Below are positions 8,382 to 17,374 of a DNA stretch of 64,000 bases, piece by piece. The position numbers were made by a program, and so were the translations under genes. The notes under the pieces were generated by a model. The model did not search any database. It had not been told where the DNA came from and saw only the letters and a program-made list of their open reading frames with translations. The DNA is taken from contig NZ_JAOEGU010000001.1 in NCBI RefSeq assembly GCF_025583945.1, positions 62,001 through 126,000 of the forward strand, written 5' to 3'. The stretch is from Methylobacter psychrophilus. GTDB taxonomy: Bacteria; Pseudomonadota; Gammaproteobacteria; Methylococcales; Methylomonadaceae. Each line of letters opens with the position of its first letter. Within the stretch, counting starts at the first letter, position 1.

Positions 8382-9059
8382 CTACAGATTTTGAATATCT
8401 TCACGCTTTATCGCGCCAGAATGAAGTGCGCTGGCAATAAGCGCCTGTTGCACGCCCACTTGTTTTAATACCTGTAAATCATCGGCATTTCTGACTCCAC
8501 CTGCAGCAATAAAATGTTTATGCGGATATCGCCTGCAAAACCCGTTTAACTTCACCAAATCAGGACCTTGATTACTGCCCACCCGATTTAAGGTCATGAT
8601 AATAATCGTATCCGGCCATAAGTCAGGATCAGAAAAAAGACTTTTTGCCCCGAGTGTCTCAGATATCGAATAATCCAGGGAAAGAATAAAGCGTTTATTG
8701 AAGTCTTTGAGTTCTAGTGCAGTTTCATCGCTATAACTTTCACTACCTAATACCGGTAAATGATTGCATGGATACTTTTTAGGGAGTTGATAGCCACTAT
8801 CTATCCAGAATTGTATGTCCGGAAAAAAAGCCAATACTTCCGTGATTAAACGTTCGTGATCGCCCTGATGAGTAATTGCATTTAAATCAGCAATATAAAT
8901 GGTCTCAAAGTCATAGGCTCCAAGAAATGCGTCGATAACCTTATAAATGTCCGAAGACTGGCACAGACTGGTGCTGATGGGTTGGTATTGTTCGCGCATC
9001 CCTTGCCGGGCATGCACCACAACACCGTCTTTTAAATCAATGACTGGAATTATTTTCAT
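8382..9059 (-). CDS. HisA-like (beta/alpha)8 protein linked to C1 cofactor synthesis
   Basis: This 225-residue protein resembles phosphoribosylformimino-AICAR isomerase. It begins MKIIPVIDLKDGVVVHARQG, with the Asp of HisA's first strand, and ends with the phosphate-binding pattern FIAAGGVRNADDL followed by ALIASALHSG. No other his gene is present. COG1411-type HisA-like proteins occur in the H4MPT/methanofuran clusters of methylotrophs and in methanogens. A role in cofactor synthesis is therefore more likely than histidine biosynthesis. It is divergent from the ATP-grasp gene at 9101, with only 41 bases between starts. Confidence 0.85.
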   Translation of the reverse strand: MKIIPVIDLKDGVVVHARQGMREQYQPISTSLCQSSDIYKVIDAFLGAYDFETIYIADLNAITHQGDHERLITEVLAFFPDIQFWIDSGYQLPKKYPCNHLPVLGSESYSDETALELKDFNKRFILSLDYSISETLGAKSLFSDPDLWPDTIIIMTLNRVGSNQGPDLVKLNGFCRRYPHKHFIAAGGVRNADDLQVLKQVGVQQALIASALHSGAIKREDIQNL

Positions 9060-9100
9060 GGGTAAAGCCGCTGCCGTTGTTCCGATGATAAAATGGTACC

Positions 9101-10171
9101 ATGAAAATTTTAGTATTTGAGTATATCACCGGTGGCGGCTTTAATAAGCAGGAGTTACCTGATTCTTTGGCAAGCGAAGGGCGTTTGATGCTAAACGCAT
9201 TGCTTGATAATTTACGTTCTTACATTGCTGATGATAATAACGGCAACGCTATAGACGTTGTAGTGATGCTGGACAGTCGCATTAACGACTCAATAAATAC
9301 CGAAGGGTTTAATACGGTTATCATCAAGCCGGAACATAATTACCATGATGAATTTGTTCGGCTAGCGTTACTTTGCGATGCGGTCTGGCCTGTTGCTCCC
9401 GAGTTTGATGATGTTTTACAAAATCTTTGTAAAACGGTTGAAGTATTGGGCAAAAAGTTATTAACATCACCTGCGAGTGTTGTTGCGGTAACCGGCAATA
9501 AATTTAACACCTATCAGCATCTCAAACAGCATCATATTACTACGGTACCCACGCGACTGTTTACCGCTGAAATATGGGCGAGACAGGGCGCTGCCCAACA
9601 GTTGGAAGAAGAGCTTGCCGGTTTAAGCATTATAAGTAAAGTTGAAGAATGGTTGGTAAAGCCAATTGATGGTGTCGGTTGTACCGATAATTATATTCTG
9701 ACTAACCCGCATGATTTTGAGAAAATGACCTCACGAGAAGGTGATTATGTTATCCAGCCGCATATTCACGGTGAAAAAACCAGTTTATCCTGCCTGTTTA
9801 AAGCAGGCACGGGCTGGTTATTGTGTGCCAACTTACAACAGTTTAATATTATCAATCAACAATATCAGTTATCAAAAATCATTGTAAATTATCAACCCGA
9901 TTTAAGTCGTTATCAGGATTTGGTTGATAATATCGCTCATGCGTTACCTGAATTATGGGGTTATGTCGGTATTGATTTAATAGAAACGCCGGAGCAACTA
10001 TGGGTGCTGGAAATAAATCCCCGTCTGACCACTTCGTTTGTGGGCATTAATGCGGCATTGGGAATTAATGTGGCTGAAAATATCCTGCAATTGCTGAAAG
10101 GTGACCCGACTATCTTACCCGTTTGTAATCAACCCATAACCATTAAAGTGAATAAAAATGACTCAAACTAA
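9101..10171 (+). CDS. ATP-grasp ligase of COG1821 type (tyramine/tyrosine-glutamate ligase-like, MfnD-like)
   Basis: This 356-residue protein begins MKILVFEYITGGGFN, typical of the COG1821 ATP-grasp group. It carries VKPIDGVGCTDNYIL and the metal-binding LEINPRLTTSFVGINAALG near the C-terminus. The archaeal member MfnD ligates glutamate to tyramine in methanofuran synthesis. In bacteria that make methylofuran, the homologue probably performs the equivalent glutamylation. The gene overlaps the next one by 14 bases, and that one is an MfnF-like protein, which strengthens the methylofuran assignment. Substrate identity is inferred. Confidence 0.85.
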   Translation: MKILVFEYITGGGFNKQELPDSLASEGRLMLNALLDNLRSYIADDNNGNAIDVVVMLDSRINDSINTEGFNTVIIKPEHNYHDEFVRLALLCDAVWPVAPEFDDVLQNLCKTVEVLGKKLLTSPASVVAVTGNKFNTYQHLKQHHITTVPTRLFTAEIWARQGAAQQLEEELAGLSIISKVEEWLVKPIDGVGCTDNYILTNPHDFEKMTSREGDYVIQPHIHGEKTSLSCLFKAGTGWLLCANLQQFNIINQQYQLSKIIVNYQPDLSRYQDLVDNIAHALPELWGYVGIDLIETPEQLWVLEINPRLTTSFVGINAALGINVAENILQLLKGDPTILPVCNQPITIKVNKNDSN

Positions 10172-11207
10172 TATCATGGGCTGGGATATCGGCGGAGCGC
10201 ATGTTAAAGCGGCCGTTATTAATCCGGCAGGTGAAGTGATTGCTGTTTATCAACAGCCCTGTCCATTATGGAAAGGGCTGGATCAATTGCGCAGTGCGGT
10301 AACGCGGATATTGGATGAAGCATCCGGCAGGCATTATCAGCAGGCTATTACCATGACCGGAGAGTTGGTTGATTTATTTGAAGACCGGGACGATGGCGTT
10401 AAACAAATCATTGAGACCATGACGATGCTGTTGTCGAAAACGCATTGTTTGGTATTTGCGGGTCAACAAGGATTTCTGGAATACGGGCAGGTTAAAGCTT
10501 CCGATTATCAAGCCATTGCTTCTGCAAATTGGCTGGCCAGCGCCTCTTTTGCCGCGCAAAAAGTGGATAATGGACTGTTTGTCGATATCGGCAGCACGAC
10601 TACCGATATCCTTCTGCTCAATGACGGTAAAGTGTTGGCGCAAGGTTACACTGATTACCAGCGCTTAATATCCCAAGAGCTTATTTATACCGGTATTGTC
10701 AGAACTGCAGTGATGGCGGTAGCCCAGACTGCAAGCGATCAAGGTCAGGAAATTGGCATCATGGCAGAGTATTTCGCTACCATGGCCGATGTTTACCGTG
10801 TTACCGGAGAGCTTAACGAATTACATGACCAAACCGAAACGGCGGATGGTGCAGAAAAAACCATTACTGCCAGTGCCCGGCGACTATCACGCATGATTGG
10901 CAGTGATTTTTTTCCTGAAGAATTGCCTCGTTGGCAACAATTTGCCGAAGCTATTCGTGCCCAACAATTACAAAAAATACAGCGAGGTTGTGAATATCGT
11001 ATTAAAAATGTCGATTTTTCTAACACCAACCCGTTGATAGGCGCTGGAGTCGGACGGTTTTTGGTAAAACAAACTGCGCAGTCATTAGATTATCCTTATC
11101 TTGATTTTTCTGACTTATTTCCGGAAGTATTAAATCAAACCGGGTTAAGTACGGCAGATTGCGCGCCAGCGGTTGCTGTGGCCTGTATGGCCAGAGAATT
11201 ATTCTAA
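10158..11207 (+). CDS. MfnF-like ASKHA-fold protein (H4MPT-linked C1 pathway, COG1548 type)
   Basis: This 349-residue protein has actin/sugar-kinase/hydantoinase-type nucleotide-binding segments: MGWDIGGAHVKAAVI at the N-terminus and GLFVDIGSTTTDILLLNDGK near residue 138. It also has a C-terminal VGAG-like turn (PLIGAGVGRFLV). Families of this kind are annotated as H4MPT-linked C1 transfer pathway proteins, and the archaeal relative MfnF joins the furan and tyramine-glutamate parts of methanofuran. It overlaps the upstream MfnD-like gene, so the two form one unit for the cofactor used by the formyltransferase/hydrolase complex. The complex itself is not in this window. Confidence 0.85.
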   Translation: MTQTNIMGWDIGGAHVKAAVINPAGEVIAVYQQPCPLWKGLDQLRSAVTRILDEASGRHYQQAITMTGELVDLFEDRDDGVKQIIETMTMLLSKTHCLVFAGQQGFLEYGQVKASDYQAIASANWLASASFAAQKVDNGLFVDIGSTTTDILLLNDGKVLAQGYTDYQRLISQELIYTGIVRTAVMAVAQTASDQGQEIGIMAEYFATMADVYRVTGELNELHDQTETADGAEKTITASARRLSRMIGSDFFPEELPRWQQFAEAIRAQQLQKIQRGCEYRIKNVDFSNTNPLIGAGVGRFLVKQTAQSLDYPYLDFSDLFPEVLNQTGLSTADCAPAVAVACMARELF

Positions 11208-11381
11208 AGTTTGTTTGGTGTCTTTCGTAGATAAAGCGCCGTTTTTGGGTTAATGTAAATATCACATAAGGGGTTTATTATGCTTGCTGAAAGACTCACT
11301 GGAGCTTTTCCGTGTTATTGAACAGCACCGATCCCCGAGAGGTAGAATTGTTTATGTTTGTACGTCTTAATATTTTTCCTG

Positions 11382-12836
11382 ATGAATAAACTCATAGTCC
11401 CTGTCAAGCCGGTAAAGGTCAGCCTTGAGGTTAGTACAGAAGTTAAGCAGGCAAAAGTTAAGGTCGGGATAAATCCTGAACCCAAGCTGCCAAATACCAA
11501 ATCTGAGGCTACTCCTAAACGTAAGTCGGTGAAGGTTAAAACTGAGGCTGTCCCTGAAGGTAAGCTGACGGATTCTAAATCCGAACTTGACTTGGAGCCT
11601 GAGCCGACAAATATCAAATTAGAGGTTGGTCCTAAACGTAAGTCGGGGAAGGTCAAAACTGAGGCTGGCTCTAAACGTAAGCTGATGGATGCCAAGTCCG
11701 AGCTTGGCTTGGAATCTGAGCCGACAAATATCAAATCCGAAGCAAGTCCTAAACGTAAATCAGTGAAGGTCAAAGCTGAGGGAAGTCCTGAACGTAAACC
11801 TCGAGCTCCGTCGAAAAAACGTCAGGGATCAAAAAAAGTAATAAGCAAACCGCCCGTTGTTAATTTCAGGCACAGGCTGATTTGGATCAGTCTTGAGCTG
11901 CTAGGCTTGGCGATTATGGCTGTTTCAGCCATTGTGGTTATGTTGGGTTATTCGGCTAACTGGTTTTCAGGCACCCGTTTTTTTACCAGTTTGTTACCTT
12001 TTGCCATCGGTATTTTGCTCTTGATTGTGGTTGTAACCGGCTTGTTAATAGGCTGGTGGAAATTACGAAAATGGCTACATGGCAGGGCATTATTATTGCC
12101 TCCTATTTTGGCGGTTAGCCTTGCACTGATTATTGGCTGGTTTTTTATGCAGGATCAATTTTCCGAGGCTCGCGGCCATTTTCGCACACTGGTTGGCGGC
12201 AAGCAGGAAGCTGGCAGGGTGACATTGGCTCATCAGGTCTATGCAGCCTATCGTCGTTATGATTCAGCGCAATTGCTGCTTTTGATGCAACGCGCACAAA
12301 CTTATCATCCGGATATTAAAGACGCTGCCAGGGAATTTGATATTGACCCTGATCTTTTGCAAGGTATCGCAGCGGCAGAGTCTTCTTTTTTGCCGCGTAA
12401 TAGTGCTGATGGAGGGCGTGGCTTATTTCAAATTACCAAGGTACCAAAAACTGTCGTGGAGCAGGCGGGTAAACATTTGGCAGAGCATCAGCTGTCATTG
12501 CTTAATCCCCGGCATAATACCTTCCTTGCCGCCGCTACATTAAAATACTATCTAGCCCAAATGAATGATGATTTGTTTCTGGGTTTACTGGCCTATAATA
12601 TTGGCCCTGCTAACGGTGGTCTAAAATTTATCATGCAACAGTATGGTGCGACTGATTTTTTTACCATACAGCCTTATTTGCAGCAATTACCACGAGATTA
12701 TCCTATTCGTGTTTTATCTTATTCTCTTGCATTTAGATTATGGCAAAAAGAAGGCAAGCTACTGGCTTATGAAGAAGGCAAAAATGCCCGGCATATACAG
12801 AATATTGGCATACCTGGATTACTGACGGATTTTTAG
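11382..12836 (+). CDS. Membrane-anchored lytic transglycosylase (SLT domain) with a basic repeat region
   Basis: The ATG at 11382 gives 484 residues; a TTG 24 bases upstream is possible. The first 145 residues are a Lys/Pro/Ser/Glu-rich, probably disordered region with a 39-residue tandem repeat. Two or three membrane helices follow (about residues 160-270). The C-terminus is a transglycosylase: GIAAAESSFLPRNSADGGRG with the catalytic Glu, GLFQITKVP, and LLAYNIGPANGG. The enzyme should cleave peptidoglycan between MurNAc and GlcNAc in the periplasm while anchored in the inner membrane. The unusual cytoplasmic basic tail might bind nucleic acid or acidic partners. Upstream (11208-11381) there is only a 14-codon ORF at 11280 with an AAGGGG site. 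Confidence 0.85.
   Translation: MNKLIVPVKPVKVSLEVSTEVKQAKVKVGINPEPKLPNTKSEATPKRKSVKVKTEAVPEGKLTDSKSELDLEPEPTNIKLEVGPKRKSGKVKTEAGSKRKLMDAKSELGLESEPTNIKSEASPKRKSVKVKAEGSPERKPRAPSKKRQGSKKVISKPPVVNFRHRLIWISLELLGLAIMAVSAIVVMLGYSANWFSGTRFFTSLLPFAIGILLLIVVVTGLLIGWWKLRKWLHGRALLLPPILAVSLALIIGWFFMQDQFSEARGHFRTLVGGKQEAGRVTLAHQVYAAYRRYDSAQLLLLMQRAQTYHPDIKDAAREFDIDPDLLQGIAAAESSFLPRNSADGGRGLFQITKVPKTVVEQAGKHLAEHQLSLLNPRHNTFLAAATLKYYLAQMNDDLFLGLLAYNIGPANGGLKFIMQQYGATDFFTIQPYLQQLPRDYPIRVLSYSLAFRLWQKEGKLLAYEEGKNARHIQNIGIPGLLTDF
11514..11790 (+). repeat. 117-bp in-frame tandem repeat in the transglycosylase N-terminus
   Basis: The phrase CCTAAACGTAA(G/A)TC starts at 11514, 11631 and 11748, exactly 117 bases apart, encoding 39-residue units of the form PKRKS-KVKTEA-KRKL-SEL-EPTNIK. 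Two full units and a partial third are visible and have diverged slightly. The unit is also internally repetitive (two KRK/EGK-type basic motifs per unit). Confidence 0.85.
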
Positions 12837-12869
12837 GTTTTTTTGCACTAAGCATAAGTTACGAGCTTC

Positions 12870-12937
12870 GTAGGAGCGACGCCCTCGTCGCGAATTGAGG
12901 CGTTATTCGTTAATCGCGACGAGGGCGTCGCTCCTAC
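12870..12937. repeat. REP-type palindromic element
   Basis: GTAGGAGCGACGCCCTCGTC at 12870-12889 is repeated in inverted orientation, ending GACGCCC-type at 12937. The two arms (12870-12896 and 12912-12937) are almost perfectly complementary around a 15-base spacer. Each arm is itself palindromic (GCGACG...CGTCGC). The position between two convergent genes and the GTAGGAGCG head are typical of bacterial REP elements. It may act as a transcript 3' end stabiliser. Confidence 0.8.
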
Positions 12938-12981
12938 AGCTCTGTATGTGGCGTAATTATTCCGCCTACAAGGCTTTTGAT

Positions 12982-13013
12982 TTTCTTTGTGTTCTTCGTG
13001 TCTTCGTGGTTAA
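12982..13013. repeat. Single copy of the CTTCGTGTCTTCGTGGT interspersed motif
   Basis: TTCTTTGTGTTCTTCGTGTC followed by TTCGTGGTTAAT matches one arm of the inverted pair at 18501-18583. It stands beside the REP palindrome in the intergenic region 12837-13043, which otherwise holds nothing coding. Confidence 0.6.
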
Positions 13014-13043
13014 TGGCCTTTAAATACCCCCCCGATTATTTCC

Positions 13044-13595
13044 CTACCACTGCGACTCGCCGGTTTCAGGATCGTACATTTCGTGGACAATTTTATGGCG
13101 GTTGGCAATTAATTCTTCGATGCTGGGGGAGTTGCTCATGGCACGCGAAATAGCCAGTTTCATGGCCTCGTAGTTGGTACGATATAAATCTTTACGATCC
13201 AGTTCAGGATTAGTTGCGCATTCTGGCGCTATCCATAGCATCGCAATAATACACAAATCATTGGCTTTATCGGCAGGAATAACACCGGCGATAACGCTGT
13301 CAATAACGGCATCGGCAACGGCCGATTGCACAGGACCACCGAATAAATTGATATAGGCAGAAGATTTCATGGTCACTTTGGGGACTATTATCGTCGCAGG
13401 CCGCACTTGCTGGTTGCAGGCACGAATAGCAAACATGCGGGTATGACCTTCAGTTTGTCCCATTAAATTTGCAAAGGCATTACCTGCGGGACCTTTGACA
13501 CTGCCAATCAGTATTTCTGGCATGGCATCGGTGCCCTGGCCATCGCTGGAAAATACGGTTGCTTCACCGGTTCTAAACCAAATTGTATCGGACAT
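13044..13595 (-). CDS. Divergent Fae paralogue (Fae2-like)
   Basis: This 183-residue protein is homologous to Fae over its length: GPAGNAFANLMGQ, RPATIIVPKVTMKSSA, GPVQSAVADAVID and VIPADKANDL. In an ungapped alignment the catalytic histidine of Fae (IAHIDLMVG) falls on Met25 in DAMPEILIGS. The usual formaldehyde-condensing acid/base residue therefore appears absent. It also has an extra N-terminal segment and a longer C-terminus (MYDPETGESQW). Fae paralogues without the histidine are known in methylotrophs, with uncertain function; aldehyde or pterin sensing, or binding, are possibilities. The gene is monocistronic and its start has a weak AGGTT upstream. Confidence 0.85.
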   Translation of the reverse strand: MSDTIWFRTGEATVFSSDGQGTDAMPEILIGSVKGPAGNAFANLMGQTEGHTRMFAIRACNQQVRPATIIVPKVTMKSSAYINLFGGPVQSAVADAVIDSVIAGVIPADKANDLCIIAMLWIAPECATNPELDRKDLYRTNYEAMKLAISRAMSNSPSIEELIANRHKIVHEMYDPETGESQW

Positions 13596-13720
13596 TAAAA
13601 AACCTCAATAGAGTAGTAATAAACCAAGCATTTTATGATGGATGGTCAGGGTCGGCAAGCACGATTATGATAAAATGTCAGCTATTCAATTCAGCAAAAT
13701 AACGTCACACTTAACCAGCC

Positions 13721-15580
13721 ATGACTGATTGCTTTCCGATTAATAATAAAAAAGTATTACCGATATTTTCTACCACATTATTTTATTTATTGTATTACCT
13801 GGTTAGTACTTTTAAATTTGATGTGCAGATAGATATATCCGCTATTTTTTACGATTTTTTGTTGCAACTGGGCATCAGTTATATCCTTTTTTCATTATCA
13901 AAGCATATCTGGATTTTTTTGATTATTCAGGCGCTAATGATGGGGGTTTTGTATGTTGGTAATGCCGTAAAAATATCTTTTTTTGGCGGCCCGATTATGC
14001 CGGATGATGTTTACGCGCTTCGTTCCTTGCTCCTGATTCTTGAAGGTTGGCGGTTCATGGTTGTAGCCATACCGATGGCTGCCATCGCCAGTTTATTGTT
14101 GTTCAATTTTACCATGCGTCACCGGAGTGCCTATCTTGCCAGTTTGACGACAATTCTATTGGGGATTATCCTGGTTTATGAGCCTATATTGATACTTGAC
14201 CCGCTGGATAAACACATGTGGTATTCAGTATGGGATCAACGTTCCAATTATTTGATGCGTGGCGCTACGTTTTATTCGTTGCAGGAAGGTGCACGCTATT
14301 TTGCTTCAGTTGATAAGTCACCCAATCTTGGCAAGGCTCAGATAGCTGCTGAAAACCTGTTAATTGCTGTGCCTGCCAAACCGTCTGTTGCGGACATCAA
14401 GCCCTTTACGCCTCGGAACATACACATTGTATTATTGGAATCATTTTGGGATCCTAATGAGTTAAAAAAAGCTGATTATAAGCAAAATCCATTGTCCCCC
14501 GAGTTTCGCAAGCTCTGGAAAAGTGCAGGTTATTCACACGCCCTGGATCCGGTATTTGGTGGTTATACCGCAAATTCAGAATTTGAAGTGTTATGTGGTT
14601 TTCCCGTGATGAAGGATGCTGTCAAGTTTGAACGTCAGTTACTTAACGATGTTCCCTGTTTACCCAATATTCTTGCCGATAAAGGCTATCGCACTGTTGT
14701 TTCTCATCCTAATGTACCGGTATTCTGGAATCGAATTAATTCCTATCGAAATCTGGGCTTCCAAACTTACTGGTCAATACAGGATTTTGTTCTGGATGAT
14801 ATGAATCGCGAATTTTTATCTGATACTTCGCTCTATCGCCAAGTGTTGGAAAAAATATCCGGGTCACTGGACGCAAAGCAACCGATTCTGGATTATATCG
14901 TAACTTATTTTGGACACTGGAATTATCCGCTCAGTGAAAGCCGTCCCGATAAGGTCAGTTCAACTTCCGAGGTTGAAGAAGTATCGACGTATGCCAATAC
15001 CATCTATTACAAGTCGCGTGAGCTCATGGCGTTTTTAGATCAACTCAGGCAGCGTGACCCCGACGCTATTATCGTGGCTTTTGGCGATCATCTGCCTTTC
15101 TTGGGAGAAAATTTTGCGGGGTATGTAGATTCTGGTGTTCTTAACGACAATCGCAGTGAATTTACACCCGAGATGTTCAAGTTTTATGTCAGTACACCGA
15201 TGATTATTATCGACGGAAAAAACGGGCCGGTTAAGTTTGGCAGTTTACCGCTTTATCAAGTGCCAAAGCTTTTACTCAATTTACTAAATTATAATGAGCC
15301 GACCATTATGGATTATGTCACCCCGTTGCCTGATATGCGGGTACGGCCATTACCCGGCTTACATATTGATTTACTTAACGACGGAAAAATTGAACTCTGT
15401 AAAGAGCCACCTTATTCACCTTCGTGCCTGGAATCGTCTCGCTGGCTACAGGATATATCAGTAGTCAGTAACGATTTATTCATCGGTCGTCAATATACAC
15501 GCCCCAAACGTGGGCCTGCGCAACAAGCAGGGATTGTGCCTGCACCAGCAGTCCAACCGCCTGTCAATGTGCCGGATTAA
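13721..15580 (+). CDS. LTA-synthase-like membrane sulfatase/phosphoglycerol transferase
   Basis: This 619-residue protein has about five N-terminal membrane helices (residues 10-160) followed by a periplasmic alkaline-phosphatase-fold domain. Key segments are NIHIVLLESFWDP near residue 238 (metal ligand Glu), GGYTANSEFEVLCG with the nucleophile-position Thr, and IIVAFGDHLPFLG near residue 450 (metal ligands Asp/His). This is the architecture of LtaS, MdoB and OpgB-type phosphoglycerol transferases, which decorate glycans or glycolipids with polar head groups. The C-terminal tail is proline-rich. The donor and acceptor are unknown. It is monocistronic. Confidence 0.85.
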   Translation: MTDCFPINNKKVLPIFSTTLFYLLYYLVSTFKFDVQIDISAIFYDFLLQLGISYILFSLSKHIWIFLIIQALMMGVLYVGNAVKISFFGGPIMPDDVYALRSLLLILEGWRFMVVAIPMAAIASLLLFNFTMRHRSAYLASLTTILLGIILVYEPILILDPLDKHMWYSVWDQRSNYLMRGATFYSLQEGARYFASVDKSPNLGKAQIAAENLLIAVPAKPSVADIKPFTPRNIHIVLLESFWDPNELKKADYKQNPLSPEFRKLWKSAGYSHALDPVFGGYTANSEFEVLCGFPVMKDAVKFERQLLNDVPCLPNILADKGYRTVVSHPNVPVFWNRINSYRNLGFQTYWSIQDFVLDDMNREFLSDTSLYRQVLEKISGSLDAKQPILDYIVTYFGHWNYPLSESRPDKVSSTSEVEEVSTYANTIYYKSRELMAFLDQLRQRDPDAIIVAFGDHLPFLGENFAGYVDSGVLNDNRSEFTPEMFKFYVSTPMIIIDGKNGPVKFGSLPLYQVPKLLLNLLNYNEPTIMDYVTPLPDMRVRPLPGLHIDLLNDGKIELCKEPPYSPSCLESSRWLQDISVVSNDLFIGRQYTRPKRGPAQQAGIVPAPAVQPPVNVPD

Positions 15581-16101
15581 TAACGGTCTGGCTATTTTTG
15601 ACTGACTTATTCTCCCGGATCAAGAGAATTTACTATTTTTTAATAGTCAGGGAACTTAACGCGTCTTTTTTAAACTAACCGTCCGTTATTGAAAAATTCA
15701 GCAACTCTTAGATCATCTAAAGTTGCCAATTCTTTAGCCTGACTAAATCTGTCAGCATAAAGAACCGGTGTATTGCTTGAAATGTCTCGTTTATTTCCTG
15801 CCTCCCGCTTTAACTCTCCGCTATTTTTTAGTTTTTTGTACCAATCCAAATAACAGGATTGCACTTTATTTTATTTTTACGACTTGCCTGCACGTTTTTC
15901 ATCAATTGTTCTATACATTTACAGATAAATAATTCTATGTCGACAGATACCGTCCCTTCAAGGGATGTTATCTGTATGAGCTTACAGCGATGCTAATTGG
16001 GAATTTAATTTCTGAAAGTCTATATTGGCGAAGCTATTGTATCTGGAAGGTTGCTGGTATACCCAAAATTCTACCCGTTTTAATGAGTTAAATTACCCTT
16101 T
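15581..16101. other. 521-base non-coding interval with a 33-base hairpin
   Basis: No convincing gene is seen. A reverse-strand frame at 15670-15864 lacks a ribosome-binding site. The clearest structure is ACAGATACCGTCCCTT / AAGGGATGTTATCTGT at 15943-15975, an inverted repeat with two G-T-type mismatches. The desaturase ATG lies about 130 bases further on, so this could be a regulatory stem in its leader. Confidence 0.5.
15943..15975. promoter_or_regulatory. Inverted repeat upstream of the desaturase gene
   Basis: ACAGATACCGTCCCTT and AAGGGATGTTATCTGT are nearly complementary, giving a 16-bp stem with almost no loop. No T-tract follows. The compact palindrome could be a protein operator or a transcript hairpin; the sequence does not distinguish these. 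Confidence 0.4.
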
Positions 16102-17180
16102 ATGTCACCACAAGTTACCCGTTTTGAAATGTTAACATCACCAAGTTCCGATAATAAACAGTCTGCCCGCGAAGATTTAATTCAGGCTGTTTCGAAATAT
16201 GCACAAGCGGATTATCGGAAGGCTTTCTGGCAAATCCTTAATACTTTTGTTCCTTACCTCGCGCTATGGGCGTTGATGATTTTTTCGGTACTACAGGGTT
16301 TTCCTTATTGGATAACCCTATTGTTAACCATACCGGCTGCCGGTTTTTTGGTACGTATATTTATCCTTTTTCATGATTGCTGCCATGGCGCGTTTTTTCC
16401 TTCGCGCAGGGCAAATCGACTATTAGGTTACATTGCCGGTATTATGGCCTTTACGCCCTTTGAAGACTGGCAACGCACTCATGTCATTCATCATTCTGCA
16501 TCAGGGGATCTGGATCGTCGCGGAGTGGGCGATATCTGGACGCTAACGGTAGATGAATATCTTGGCGCATCCTGGCTGAAGCGTTTTGCTTACCGATTTT
16601 TTCGTAATCCATTGTTGCTGTTTGGCATTATACCCACGGTTCTGTTTTTGATTCTGCAACGTTTTCCTAGCCAGGGAGCCAAAAAACGTGAGCGCCATAG
16701 TGTCTTCTTACCAATATTACACTTGCGTCTATCATTATCATAATGAGCTTGACGCTGGGTTTTCAAAACTACCTGTTGATTCAGTTGCCAATCATCATGA
16801 TGGCAGCAAGTGCCGGGATGTGGTTGTTTTATGTCCAGCATCAGTACGAGGGGGTTTGCTGGATGCGCCATGAAAGTTGGGATTTGACTCGTGCAGGATT
16901 GGAAGGGAGTTCTTATTATAAATTACCCAAGGTGTTGCAATGGATAGTCGGTAACATCGGCTTGCATCACATTCATCACGTCAAGGCTAATATCCCCAAC
17001 TATAATTTGCAACGTTGTTATAATGAAATAGAGGCCTTACAGATAGCAACTCCATTAACCTTACGTAAAAGCCTTAAATCGTTATGGCTAAATTTATGGG
17101 ATGAGCAGAAGCAAAAACTGGTAAGTTTCCGCTCAATTAAAATGCTCCCACGCAAAAAAAATCAACCAGCGGTAAATTGA
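16102..17180 (+). pseudogene. Fatty-acid desaturase interrupted by a frameshift
   Basis: Two frames together make one membrane fatty-acid desaturase. The first (16102-16743) carries histidine boxes HDCCH and HVIHH. The second, whose coding similarity resumes at about 16709 and which ends at 17180, carries the third box GLHHIHH. Reading ACC AAT ATT ACA CTT GCG from 16709 joins smoothly into the second part. One missing base near 16703-16709 (TGTCTTCTTACC) therefore explains the break. With the base restored the protein would be about 359 residues with four membrane helices, introducing a double bond into membrane acyl chains. All metal-binding boxes survive, so the lesion is recent, programmed or a sequencing error. 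Confidence 0.85.
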
Positions 17181-17374
17181 CGCTATTATTGATTGGGTAA
17201 AGATTCAGGAAGCGTTAATGTCTATCCATTAACATAATCTTCGAAGTTAAAGCCATTACTGGTCGTTCGTGTTGAAGTATCGAAAACATTGACGCTTTGG
17301 TAATGGCTTTATTGATTATGAGATGTTTTTTAGAGCAAGGTCAGTCATTCAATTTTCTGGAGAAAATAAAATTC

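Noticed and set aside
8382-9059. Histidine biosynthesis (hisA)
   Set aside because: No other his gene nearby and location inside the C1 cofactor cluster; divergent sequence.
11280-11321. 14-codon ORF with AAGGGG upstream, before the transglycosylase
   Set aside because: Too short to support a leader-peptide claim; no regulatory codon cluster or downstream attenuator.
15670-15864. 64-codon reverse-strand frame with GTG start
   Set aside because: No ribosome-binding site, no recognisable motif, and an AT-rich gap around it.
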